Origin: Emcibacter sp.
GTDB taxonomy: Bacteria; Pseudomonadota; Alphaproteobacteria; Sphingomonadales; Emcibacteraceae
Reading direction: 5' to 3'
DNA length: 37,959 bases
NCBI GenBank assembly: GCA_021647465.1
Contig: JAKIUQ010000018.1
Coordinates: 1 to 37,959 of the forward strand
Made by a program: the position numbers and the translations under genes. Below are positions 26,719 to 34,919 of this stretch, piece by piece. Positions within the stretch are counted from its first letter, which is position 1. Each line of letters opens with the position of its first letter. Below the pieces are notes generated by a model. It was not told the DNA's origin. It saw only the letters and a list, made by a program, of their open reading frames with translations, and searched no databases.

Positions 26719-27894
26719 TTATTGACTTAATCCCCAAATGTTCGCATAGGCATCGAACATGCTCTGTTGGTCAAAATTTTCTTTTACGTGGGCCTTGTTA
26801 ATCCGGGCGAGTTCTTTTCTTAGGGGCATATTTGTGGCTAATTCCCCCATGGCACTACTGAAGGCACTATCGTCTCCTGCGGGCGTAATGAAGGGTTTAT
26901 TCTTTTCATGAAGCATGAATTTTACATCGCCAACATCCAACCCAACGATTGCAAGGCCGGCTGCCATCGCTTGATTTAAAGAATTTGGCATCTGTTCTGT
27001 ATCTGATGAAATGGCGTAGATATCCAGCCAGCCAAGGGCGCGGGCAGGGTCATCAATATGACCGGCAAGGTAAATACTATCGTTCAAACCATAGTCAGAG
27101 ATCATATTTTCAAGCTTTTTCCGCTCGTTACCTTCCCCCATTATGACCAGTTTGAAATTTAGGTCAGGTTTTTTTTCCTGGCAAAACTTCAGCATATTCC
27201 GAAAAGCCGTAATCAGACGAGGGAGGTTCTTCTCCGGCCTGAGCGGCGTCATGGTACCAATGATAACGCTATGCTCTCGATTATTCTCTATGGCGGAGAA
27301 ATTGGGAATAATGCCTTTTTGCGGTTCAGAAGCATATTTTTCGCAATCAACACCGTTAGGAATATAGCGTATTTTCTGATCTGGAATTTTCCAGTCAGAC
27401 TTGCCTATGGTTATCAAGGTTTTCGAGGGGACGACAATGGCCTCAATATTCCTTAACGCGAGGCGACGGAACCAATTTCGCCTTGGTATGGTATTTACAG
27501 CCTCTTCGGGGCCAAAACCACTTTCCAGATGAATATGTCGGCAAACAGGCTTGATACTATTGGCCAAAGCCCATTCTGTAGATCCCCAGTTATAGGTCAG
27601 CAGAAGGTCAGGCTTTATATGTTTTAATATTTTCCGATATTGGCCAATGCGCTGCAAAATATTTCCTTTATCGGCATCACCAATTTCCGGAATGACATAA
27701 TTTACCTGCGCGGTCAGGCGTGTTTCACAGGCGTAGTTCTTATCCGTAGACAACAATGTATGCCGTGCTTTTTGGCTAAAATAATTCATTAAATAGGAAA
27801 TTCGTATGGGAACGCCGCCATGGGAAAAAGAGGGTATCACATGAAAAATATGCGGAATATAGGCCGTTTGAGAATGGTGTGCAGATGACGTCAT
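26719..27894 (-). CDS. GT4-family glycosyltransferase
   Basis: The 391-residue protein has a GT-B fold with a glycine-rich acceptor loop (FHVIPSFSHGGVPIRISYLMNYF) and a UDP/GDP-sugar domain: IRYIPNGVDCEKY, VIIGTMTPLRPEKNLPRLI, LVIMGEGNERKKLEN, IYLAGHIDDPARAL and SSDTEQMPNSLNQAMAAGLAIVGLDVGD. That last block is the E-x7-E-like donor site, here with Gln and Asn variants. It is encoded on the opposite strand, tail to tail with the TIGR04063-type gene, and divergent from the membrane/coiled-coil gene at 28041. It likely belongs functionally to the same polysaccharide locus but has its own promoter in the 27895-28040 gap. Donor and acceptor are unknown. Confidence 0.9.
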   Translation of the reverse strand: MTSSAHHSQTAYIPHIFHVIPSFSHGGVPIRISYLMNYFSQKARHTLLSTDKNYACETRLTAQVNYVIPEIGDADKGNILQRIGQYRKILKHIKPDLLLTYNWGSTEWALANSIKPVCRHIHLESGFGPEEAVNTIPRRNWFRRLALRNIEAIVVPSKTLITIGKSDWKIPDQKIRYIPNGVDCEKYASEPQKGIIPNFSAIENNREHSVIIGTMTPLRPEKNLPRLITAFRNMLKFCQEKKPDLNFKLVIMGEGNERKKLENMISDYGLNDSIYLAGHIDDPARALGWLDIYAISSDTEQMPNSLNQAMAAGLAIVGLDVGDVKFMLHEKNKPFITPAGDDSAFSSAMGELATNMPLRKELARINKAHVKENFDQQSMFDAYANIWGLSQ

Positions 27895-28040
27895 TTTTTT
27901 CTTTATATTTTTACAGTTTAAGAAGGTGATATATTAGCTTTATTTTGCTAAAATAGGTTAAATTTACTTTTTTTTCAAAGAATTGTGACATAAAAACATT
28001 TCATTAGATCAAAAAGACAAAAAACAAAGAGGGTGATGAT

Positions 28041-29615
28041 GTGTCAAGAAATGGTTTATTTATAATTTTAGGTTTTATTGCGGCAATATTGGCGTATTTT
28101 TTTCATCCGGTAATGGTCACATTGGTGGAACTGGTTATTACGGATAAAATGCCGAACGACTTTTTACGTTTGCTGGAAAACAGCGACCTTGTTGCCTTTG
28201 CCGGCTTTATCAGTATGTTCGGACTTATTTTCTTTGTGCTGTATCTGCTTTTTCCCGTTTCTTATGTATGGTATCATCTGGTTTCGGCAGGCAATATTAT
28301 CGCGTCCCTGCCTACAATAGACAATCCTGCTAGACGCACGGATAAAAAAACATTTTTCTCTAAATTAAAAGGGCTTGGTTTTATTGAGCGACTTGCCATC
28401 TCCTACGGCCCATATCTTATTCAGGCTCCAGAAGAGGAAATCACCGCTCAGGCTATAAAAAATACCCGCTTTATTCAAAAGATAAAGAACAAGACTGAAA
28501 AGTTTAAAATTTCACCGGTCAGGGCAACGGCCCCGGCAGAAATGATTTTTAACCTTCAAAGTCTTGTGACGGATAATCTGTTTTTAGATTTTTTCACAAT
28601 TCTGGCACGACTAATGGTTGCTATCGGATTTATATGCCTTGGGATATCCGCTATTTCATTCTCTATGCCGCAAGGAGGTGCAGATGTAGCCTTATTATCG
28701 GCATTCCAGCCGGGTATGGTTGCCTTGTTATATTGTTTGGTAACTGCCGTTATTATCATTGGAATTGGACGTTTGATTGACGTGACGTTATCCCAGAATG
28801 CCCAAGGATTGGCCAGAAAGATAAATGGTTTATTTTATCAGGGTGAATGGCCGCAGAATATGGGTGATCAGGAAAATACTGCGCTATTAAAACAACTGGA
28901 ATCCAGCCTTAAGGATAGCCTTGATAAACCGATGAGAGAAATATCGAAAGCCGTTAGGGCATTATCAAATGAGCAGGAAAAGAAGCTTGATAGTATTCTG
29001 TCAAAAACACTGGAGAATTTTTCGAATAATATGATAAAGAAGCTGGGCGTGGATTTAGGGGCTTTGAATAAGGCCCTTACGGATTCGTCCCATGCGGCGG
29101 GGGCCATGAAAAAACATTTTAACGAAAGCAACACGGCTTTTTCTCAACAGATGGATAAGCAGGCAAAGGCCATTGCCAAGCATCTTGCCGATATGCAGAA
29201 AATACTAAAAAATAGTGAAAAAACGACACAAACCGGTGCGGAAAAAGTCATTTCAACCCTTGCTTCAGAAGTTGACAATGGTTATTCCCGGTTAAGTGAA
29301 TTTATGGAATCCAGCCTTGCAAGGATTGATGCCAAACAAACGGCTATTGAAACGGCAGCCAATGATAAGGACAGCATACTGAAAGATTTGCATAATACGG
29401 CAAAAGATTTGGGCACAATTTCAAATGCCTCTAGTCGGCTTTTGGAAAAATTTAACTCATTGGCCAAAGAGATGGACGGCATTTTGACGACCATACAGAC
29501 AACCGGCGCGAGCAAGAAAAATGCAAGCTCAGAGACGCGGGATAAACTTAAGCTGGCCATGCTGGAGTTGCAAAAGGCCAATAGGGACAAGATTAGCGAA
29601 CTGCCCGATATGTGA
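28041..29615 (+). CDS. Membrane protein with MotA/TolQ/ExbB-like (ZorA-like) layout and long coiled-coil tail
   Basis: The 524-residue protein has two N-terminal transmembrane helices (about 5-30 and 50-78) and a basic cytoplasmic segment. A second pair follows (about 184-206 and 222-248). The last 250 residues are nearly continuous helix with heptad-like repeats (KQLESSLKDSLDKPMREISKAVRALSNEQEKK onward). The second helix pair, with LLSAFQPGMVALLYCLVTAV between and within the helices, recalls the proton-channel helices of ExbB/TolQ/MotA, and the long tail recalls ZorA of the Zorya system. No ExbD/MotB/ZorB-like partner is adjacent. The similarity is by eye and modest. GTG start, with AGAGGGTGAT just upstream. 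It converges on the LytTR gene with a 19-base gap. Confidence 0.7.
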   Translation: MSRNGLFIILGFIAAILAYFFHPVMVTLVELVITDKMPNDFLRLLENSDLVAFAGFISMFGLIFFVLYLLFPVSYVWYHLVSAGNIIASLPTIDNPARRTDKKTFFSKLKGLGFIERLAISYGPYLIQAPEEEITAQAIKNTRFIQKIKNKTEKFKISPVRATAPAEMIFNLQSLVTDNLFLDFFTILARLMVAIGFICLGISAISFSMPQGGADVALLSAFQPGMVALLYCLVTAVIIIGIGRLIDVTLSQNAQGLARKINGLFYQGEWPQNMGDQENTALLKQLESSLKDSLDKPMREISKAVRALSNEQEKKLDSILSKTLENFSNNMIKKLGVDLGALNKALTDSSHAAGAMKKHFNESNTAFSQQMDKQAKAIAKHLADMQKILKNSEKTTQTGAEKVISTLASEVDNGYSRLSEFMESSLARIDAKQTAIETAANDKDSILKDLHNTAKDLGTISNASSRLLEKFNSLAKEMDGILTTIQTTGASKKNASSETRDKLKLAMLELQKANRDKISELPDM

Positions 29616-29634
29616 TTTGAAGTTTAGTTGGCAT

Positions 29635-30450
29635 CTATAGAAACCGCGCAATAACATCTCGGTAGTTTCTGCTGACGGGGAGCTTTGCGCCGCTCTGCAA
29701 TGTTATTTGATATTTCCCGCCGTTCATTAGCTCAAGAGAGGTGACCTGTGATATATTGATGATGGTTGAACGATGGACTCTTTGAAATATTTCAGGGTCC
29801 AGCCTTTTTTCCATATTTTTCATGGTTTCCCGAAGAATATGGGTCTTGCCTTCCGCATGCAGGCACATATAGTCCCCGGCGGCCTCGACCCATTCGATCT
29901 TGGCGATATCAACGCGGGTAATCTGCCCACGGTCCTTTATATGAAGGTGGGTTTCATAGTGATTGTCAGCTGCGGCTGTCTGCGCGTTCATAATTTCCGA
30001 CAATTCAAAAGTGGGTGGGTTATCCATGGTACGAATGAGGTTGATCAGCTTGGCATTTTGTTCAATGGTGATCCGTTCTTGAATGGCGGTACGAACTTTA
30101 TTAATGGCTTCTTGCAGGCGATCTTCGTCAATTGGTTTTAACAGGTAATCCAACGCATGGGTTTCGAAAGCCTTTATGGCATATTGATCAAAAGCGGTCG
30201 CAAAAATAATGACCGGCATCTGTTCCTTGGCCAGCGCCTTTACAACGGCAAAACCATCAAAGCCGGGCATTTGAATATCCAGAAAAACAAGGTCCGGACG
30301 TTCAGAACGTATTTTTTTTATGGCTTCACGACCATTGGCACAGCTTCCGATAATCTCAATATCTTCATAGGCCGCCAGACGTAGCTCCAACCCGCGCAAG
30401 GCCAAAGGCTCGTCATCAACCAATAATGTTCTGACTTTTTTATTTATCAT
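29635..30450 (-). CDS. LytTR-family response regulator
   Basis: The 271-residue protein has a receiver domain (about 5-125) with the acidic DDE cluster, phospho-acceptor Asp58 in LVFLDIQMPG and the conserved Lys in YLLKPID. A C-terminal LytTR DNA-binding domain (about 165-268) follows, with IEWVEAAGDYMCLH, FQRVHRSTIINI and LPVSRNYRDVI. LytTR regulators bind pairs of short direct repeats upstream of target genes. The gene overlaps the kinase by four bases (ATGA), a strong sign of translational coupling. The target genes are not evident; no obvious paired repeat site was picked out nearby. Confidence 0.95.
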   Translation of the reverse strand: MINKKVRTLLVDDEPLALRGLELRLAAYEDIEIIGSCANGREAIKKIRSERPDLVFLDIQMPGFDGFAVVKALAKEQMPVIIFATAFDQYAIKAFETHALDYLLKPIDEDRLQEAINKVRTAIQERITIEQNAKLINLIRTMDNPPTFELSEIMNAQTAAADNHYETHLHIKDRGQITRVDIAKIEWVEAAGDYMCLHAEGKTHILRETMKNMEKRLDPEIFQRVHRSTIINISQVTSLELMNGGKYQITLQSGAKLPVSRNYRDVIARFL

Positions 30451-31556
30451 TGAGGGACCTCCGTAGATGGACTATGCGGGGAATATTCACAGGGCAGGGA
30501 TATTTTAATGGTCACCCCTTTTGATTCCTGACTGATTATTTCAAATTTACTTTGATCAGGATAGAGTTTTTTCAGTCTCTCTCTGGTATTTGGGATGCCT
30601 ACGCCGCTGGAATTTTGATCTTGCTTTGCAGACTCATGGGGGTTAATTCCCGGGCCATTATCTGAAAGTGTGATTTCAAGAATTTTATTTTTTATGCGGG
30701 CTTTTAGCGAAATAGTTCCGCCGTCAATTTGTGGGTTTATGGCATATTTAATGGCGTTTTCCACAAGAGGCTGCAGAAGCAAGCTTGGTATCATGACCTG
30801 TTTGACCTCTTCGGGAACATTTATCACGATATTCAGCCTGTCTTGAAAACGCACCCGTTCAATTTCGAGATAAAGTGACAAGGCATATAATTCTTCTTCC
30901 AATGTGGTTTTCTGCATGGGTTGGCTGACAAGGCTGAACCTTAGGAAGGCACTCAGTTTAGTCAACATGCTGTTGGCTTCCTTGGTTTGTTTGTCAAGAA
31001 CCAAAGTGGAAATGGCATTTAGCGTATTAAACAGAAAATGCGGGTTTAACTGATAGCGCAGCATTTTAAGCTGTGCCTGATGAGCCTGAGCCGATGCCGC
31101 AAGATATTTTTCTTTCTCCTGCTGCAGTTGAAAGTGATTATTTATCACAAAATATAAGCCAGTCCAGGCCATCAAAACAAAGGTGTCATATAGCGTACGA
31201 TACAAAAAACCTAACCCCTGCATAGTCCAGTCCGGATCATATAGCTGGTTCATGGCCCATACTTCTACAAAGGAAAATAACATTGAGCTTATCACTATAC
31301 AGATGATGACACAGGCTAATAGGGTCAATGGTGATATATTGGCGCGTCTTAAAAATTGATATATATGGCGCATGCCGATAGTGATCCAGAATCCCCCGAT
31401 AACGCCCATCATGACAGCATAAATAAATTCCGGCTTTTCACCAAGGGCATAGGCATTGAGCGTTCTGGCCGCACAATAAGCGATCCATCCTGAAATCTGC
31501 AGGCTCCAGAATAATCTTTCCTTATTTTCGATCAGGTTTTTAAGTTTTTTATCCAA
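30447..31556 (-). CDS. LytS/YehU-type sensor histidine kinase
   Basis: The 369-residue protein has four transmembrane helices in residues 15-140, then a short coiled coil (LQQEKEKYLAASAQAHQAQ) and the His_kinase (PF06580) motif LRYQLNPHFLFNTLNAIST with His173. The HATPase domain follows: LLLQPLVENAIKYAI (N box), LSDNGPGIN (G1) and SGVGIPNTRERLKKLY (G2). It is the partner of the LytTR regulator with which it overlaps. The start appears to be TTG at 31556-31554, since no in-frame ATG exists before the upstream stop. Starting at the next Met would remove the first transmembrane helix. A seven-codon ORF beginning with ATG at 31572 overlaps this start out of frame. Confidence 0.93.
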   Translation of the reverse strand: MDKKLKNLIENKERLFWSLQISGWIAYCAARTLNAYALGEKPEFIYAVMMGVIGGFWITIGMRHIYQFLRRANISPLTLLACVIICIVISSMLFSFVEVWAMNQLYDPDWTMQGLGFLYRTLYDTFVLMAWTGLYFVINNHFQLQQEKEKYLAASAQAHQAQLKMLRYQLNPHFLFNTLNAISTLVLDKQTKEANSMLTKLSAFLRFSLVSQPMQKTTLEEELYALSLYLEIERVRFQDRLNIVINVPEEVKQVMIPSLLLQPLVENAIKYAINPQIDGGTISLKARIKNKILEITLSDNGPGINPHESAKQDQNSSGVGIPNTRERLKKLYPDQSKFEIISQESKGVTIKISLPCEYSPHSPSTEVPQ

Positions 31557-31861
31557 TTTGCGTCTTATCCATCGTATTATTATTGGTCTTTCAGCTATAT
31601 CATTTTAGGCGATTTTGTAAATATAACTTTGTCCCGAACGCAAAAGCATTTCCTCAGCAGGCAGGGCTTCTAAACAAGCTGTGTGGTCTTGGATATAGAT
31701 GCCCTGCCAATGCCGTCCCTACGGAGGATTCGAGGTGAATATTGATATTTCCTTTACCGTATCAGGCAAAAAACAAAAAAATAAGCCGTTTGCGGTGAAA
31801 CGGCTTATGAATAAGATGAAATGATGCAGGGCAGGTGCCATAGTTAGGGGCAGGACCCTAG
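31557..31861. other. Intergenic region between the LytS-type kinase and mscS-like genes
   Basis: This 305-base stretch holds the promoter region of the kinase operon on its left side and the mscS terminator (31774-31808) on its right. GGCAGGGC at 31660-31667 and GCCCTGCC at 31701-31708 are perfect inverted copies 33 bases apart, and GCAGGGC recurs near 31826. A 29-codon frame (31735-31824) with a GGAGG site runs through the terminator and is probably fortuitous. I see no other gene. Confidence 0.5.
31774..31808 (-). terminator. Rho-independent terminator of the mscS-like gene
   Basis: ATAAGCCGTTT (31781-31791) and AAACGGCTTAT (31798-31808) form a perfect 11-bp stem around GCGGTG. On the minus strand the stem is followed by a T run (the A run at 31774-31780 on the plus strand, with a second A run beyond it). 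It lies 53 bases downstream of the MscS stop codon on the same strand. Confidence 0.85.
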
Positions 31862-32689
31862 TTATTTGGGCATATTTACAACATGAATATCCTGCTGCGG
31901 GTAAGGGAAACTGATGCCTTTTTCATCAAATCTATGCTTGATGTTTTTGGTCAATGCGGCTTTTAACGGCCAATAGTCTCCACTTTTTGTCCATACGCGA
32001 ACCACAATATTGACGGAACTATCCGCCAATTCACCGACAAAAATTGAGGTTTCCGGTGATTTCAAAGATCTGTCATCGGCCTCCACCACAGCGCCAATTT
32101 CGGCGATGGCGTTATCAATATTATCATCATAGCCAATGCCAATCATAAGATCGACCCGCCTTGTATCATGGGCAGAATAATTTTGAATGGACGCCCCCCA
32201 TATCTGGCTGTTGGGTACGATAATTTGAACATTGTCCCCCGTTGCCATCTCGGTAACAAACAGTCCTAAATTCTTGACTGAGCCCGCATGCCCTGCAGCA
32301 TTAATAAAGTCGCCAATCTTGAAAGGACGGAATATCAACAGCATAACACCAGCCGCCACATTGCTAAGCGTGCCTTGAAGCGCAAGACCAATAGCAAGAG
32401 AGGCTGCACCAACGATGGCGATAAGACTGGCGGTTTGGACACCAAATTTCCCAAGAACAGCAATAACGGTAAAGATCAGGATGATATATCGCAGGCCGCT
32501 AGATAAAAATGAGGTTAGCGTGGTGTCTATTTTCGAACTTTTACTGAGTATTCTGGTCACGAAGCGTTTGGCCCAACCGGCGACAATCCAACCGATAATC
32601 AGTATGAGCAAAGCACCAAGAAAATTCATTCCATATGTCATTGCAAACCCCATTGCCATATCCGTATATTCTGCAGCTTTATCTTCCAT
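31862..32689 (-). CDS. MscS-family small-conductance mechanosensitive channel
   Basis: The 275-residue protein has the MscS core: three transmembrane helices (about 18-38, 58-80 and 85-115). The third is the pore helix, with the Gly/Ala-rich ASLIAIVGAASLAIGLALQGTLSNVAAGVMLL pattern. The beta domain follows (FRPFKIGDFINAAGHAGSVKNLGLF, then IIVPNSQIWG), and the C-terminal alpha/beta domain ends with FPYPQQDIHV. Length is close to E. coli MscS. It releases solutes during hypo-osmotic shock from the inner membrane. I chose the ATG at 32689, which has an AAGGGA site six bases upstream. An in-frame codon at 32737 would add a hydrophobic leader (LIIVFINHKPHKG) not normal for the family. Confidence 0.94.
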   Translation of the reverse strand: MEDKAAEYTDMAMGFAMTYGMNFLGALLILIIGWIVAGWAKRFVTRILSKSSKIDTTLTSFLSSGLRYIILIFTVIAVLGKFGVQTASLIAIVGAASLAIGLALQGTLSNVAAGVMLLIFRPFKIGDFINAAGHAGSVKNLGLFVTEMATGDNVQIIVPNSQIWGASIQNYSAHDTRRVDLMIGIGYDDNIDNAIAEIGAVVEADDRSLKSPETSIFVGELADSSVNIVVRVWTKSGDYWPLKAALTKNIKHRFDEKGISFPYPQQDIHVVNMPK

Positions 32690-32955
32690 TGTTGGTCCCT
32701 TATGTGGTTTATGGTTAATAAATACTATTATAAGCATATTGTTCTATAGGGTAACAAGCAAAAAATTGTTCATTATAAAACGCAAGTTTATATATTAAAG
32801 AAAAATGTAAAATCCATAAGTTTTGACATTTGCTGACCCCAAGAACACATATAAGTGATCAATTGTTACTGTCATTCGTGTTGTTTTTGTGACATTTTGT
32901 TGGTTGTTCAGGGATATATCCTTGGATATTGCAACATAAATTATAGGAAGCTAAC

Positions 32956-33222
32956 ATGACTAAGAACCTAAAATCTAAATCTCTTTTGGTCGCCTCTGCT
33001 ATGGCTGCTGCGTTGACATTGTCAGCTGCGGGTGCGGCACAGGCGAAAGGCAAAGCTGAAAAATGCTATGGTATTGTCAAGGCAGGTCAAAATGATTGCG
33101 CGACCGCGACGACATCATGTGCCGGCACTGCAACAAAAGATGGTCAAAGTGATTCATGGATTTATGTGCCTAAGGGCACTTGCGCAAAAATCATTGGCAG
33201 CAGCCTTAAATCTGGCAAGTAG
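32956..33222 (+). CDS. bufA1: Bufferin precursor BufA1 (DUF2282 family RiPP)
   Basis: The 88-residue protein has a signal peptide (cleavage after AQA at about residue 30) and a mature part with four cysteines (Cys37, 48, 55, 76) in the DUF2282 pattern: EKCYGIVKAGQNDCA, TSCAGT, WIYVPKGTCAKI. Proteins of this family, recently named bufferins, are secreted peptides whose cysteines are modified by a multinuclear iron-dependent oxidase (MNIO) and which protect cells against copper excess. The adjacent bufB and bufC genes support this assignment. It is the first gene of the operon; bufB starts nine bases after its stop codon. A 266-base divergent region with the MscS gene lies upstream and contains TTGACA at 32823-32828, with no convincing -10 box at normal spacing. 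Confidence 0.93.
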   Translation: MTKNLKSKSLLVASAMAAALTLSAAGAAQAKGKAEKCYGIVKAGQNDCATATTSCAGTATKDGQSDSWIYVPKGTCAKIIGSSLKSGK

Positions 33223-33231
33223 ATTTTTTTG

Positions 33232-34104
33232 ATGTCAGGTCCCCTCACAATGGACAATAATCATTTTGACCCGATCCCGAGCAATGCCGGGGTCGGCCTC
33301 AAACCGCAGCATTATGAAGAAATTCTGTCCCTTGGGCCAGATGCTAACCACCAAATTGGCTGGTTTGAGGTTCATACTGAAAATTATATGGGCGCTGGCG
33401 GCCCGCCGCATTATTATCTGGAAAAAATCAGGCAGGATTATCCGTTATCCCTGCATGGTGTCGGCTTATCCCTTGGGACGGCAGAGGGTTTGAAGCCGGA
33501 TCATTTGCGCAGAATCAAAAATGTCGTTGACCGTTATCAGCCGGCATTGGTGTCCGAGCATATTTCATGGAGTATTGCGAATGGGGTTTATCTTAATGAT
33601 TTGATTCCGTTGCCCTATACGGCTGAAACCCTGCAAATTACTTGCGAACATATTGACCATATGCAAAATTTTTTAGGACGGCAGATTTTGGTGGAAAATC
33701 CGTCCAGTTATCTCTTGTTCAAGTCAAGCAATATGGAAGAGCCAGATTTTATCAATGAAATCCTGAGCAATACAGGATGCGGGCTTTTGCTTGATGTTAA
33801 TAATATTTATGTCAGCTGCCAAAATCATGGGTGGGATGCCCGGAATTATATTTCAAAATTAAAGCCGGAGACGGTCGGTGAAATTCATTTGGCAGGCCAT
33901 TCCGTTAAAGAATGGCGTGGCCAGAGCTTAAGAATTGATGATCATGGTTCGCATGTTTGTGATGAAGTCTGGGCATTATACGAATATACCCTGTCTCTTA
34001 TGGGCCCTAAGCCCACCTTGATTGAATGGGACAATAATATCCCCGCGCTTATCACGTTAAGTCAAGAAGCGGAACGGGCAAATATTTTATTGAATAGCGA
34101 TTAA
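33232..34104 (+). CDS. bufB: MNIO-family (DUF692) bufferin-modifying oxidase BufB
   Basis: The 290-residue TIM-barrel protein shows the DUF692/MNIO metal-ligand pattern: GVGLKPQHYEEIL, WFEVHTENYMG, PLSLHGVGLSLG, LVSEHISWS, ILVENPSSYL, GLLLDVNNIYVS, EIHLAGHS, a DDHGSHV segment and PTLIEWDNNIP. Family members bind two or three iron ions and convert precursor cysteines to heterocycles (thiooxazole in bufferins), together with a partner protein that recognises the precursor. The ATG at 33232 is used. A later in-frame ATG at 33250 is equally possible, since neither has a strong binding site. Its stop overlaps the bufC start as TAATG. Confidence 0.95.
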   Translation: MSGPLTMDNNHFDPIPSNAGVGLKPQHYEEILSLGPDANHQIGWFEVHTENYMGAGGPPHYYLEKIRQDYPLSLHGVGLSLGTAEGLKPDHLRRIKNVVDRYQPALVSEHISWSIANGVYLNDLIPLPYTAETLQITCEHIDHMQNFLGRQILVENPSSYLLFKSSNMEEPDFINEILSNTGCGLLLDVNNIYVSCQNHGWDARNYISKLKPETVGEIHLAGHSVKEWRGQSLRIDDHGSHVCDEVWALYEYTLSLMGPKPTLIEWDNNIPALITLSQEAERANILLNSD

Positions 34105-34901
34105 TGCGCAAAAAGGTTTGGGTAAGAGGCATGGCAACATTGTTTGACATACAGGAGGCGTTTTTATCCGCTATTCTGGATTCTCAGAATGATGTAATCG
34201 CGGATGAAATTTTAGGCCATGTCGTTCAAGAGCGGTTGAATATTTACCGCAACAATACATTCATTACTTTGAGGCAGGCGCTGTCCCAAAATTTTCCGGT
34301 GTTATGCCGGCTCGTTGGCCAACAGTTCTTTGATCATATGGCTGGTGAATATATACAGAAAAACCCGCCAACAACACCATTATTAATGACTTATGGTGTG
34401 AAAATGCCGGAGTTTTTGGCTGATTTCGAAGCCGTGGGCAGTTTGCCCTATTTAGCGGATGTGGCACGGCTGGAGCATCTGTGGAACATGAGCTTTAATG
34501 GGTCGGATACCGCAGGTTTTGATCTTGAAACATTGAATAGGATAGAACCAGATAAATTTGAGGATATAATTTTCAAGTGCCTGCCTAATATGCAGCTTAT
34601 GTCCAGTATTTATCCCGTTCTTGACATCTGGCTTGCCAATCAGGCGGAGGAGGGCGCAAGTAGAAATATCAATCTGGATAAAGGGCCGTGCCATCTTGCG
34701 ATATTTCGGAAGGCACAAGAGGTTGAGATAATGGCCCTTGATCTTGCCGGCTATAGTTTCTTTGGGCTTTTGGGCGCGGGAAAAACACTAGGGGCTGCCG
34801 CGGAACAAATGGCCGGGGAATATCCCAATTTTAACCTGCAGGAAGCTTTGCAGAATATCTTGCAAAATAACCTGATAGTGGATTTTGAATTCGCGGAATA
34901 G
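34104..34901 (+). CDS. bufC: Bufferin-modifying partner protein BufC (DUF2063)
   Basis: The 265-residue protein has the N-terminal DUF2063 domain (once called a putative DNA-binding domain): FLSAILD, then RLNIYRNNTFITLRQALSQNFPVLCRLVG and FDHMAGEYIQKNPP, followed by MPEFLADF and PYLADVARLEHLWN. A C-terminal domain that resembles a precursor-recognition element follows. It is the partner of BufB and probably presents BufA1 to the oxidase. The start overlaps the bufB stop (TAATG). A later in-frame ATG at 34131 (MATLFDIQ) is an alternative and would give the more usual family start. It is followed 18 bases later by the DoxX gene. Confidence 0.92.
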   Translation: MRKKVWVRGMATLFDIQEAFLSAILDSQNDVIADEILGHVVQERLNIYRNNTFITLRQALSQNFPVLCRLVGQQFFDHMAGEYIQKNPPTTPLLMTYGVKMPEFLADFEAVGSLPYLADVARLEHLWNMSFNGSDTAGFDLETLNRIEPDKFEDIIFKCLPNMQLMSSIYPVLDIWLANQAEEGASRNINLDKGPCHLAIFRKAQEVEIMALDLAGYSFFGLLGAGKTLGAAAEQMAGEYPNFNLQEALQNILQNNLIVDFEFAE

Positions 34902-34919
34902 AAAAAATAGGAAAATCGC

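Noticed and set aside
31735..31824. 29-codon plus-strand ORF with a GGAGG site and GTG start
   Set aside because: It runs straight through the minus-strand mscS terminator hairpin and its peptide is Lys/Asn-rich from the A run. It is probably chance, though the binding site is good.
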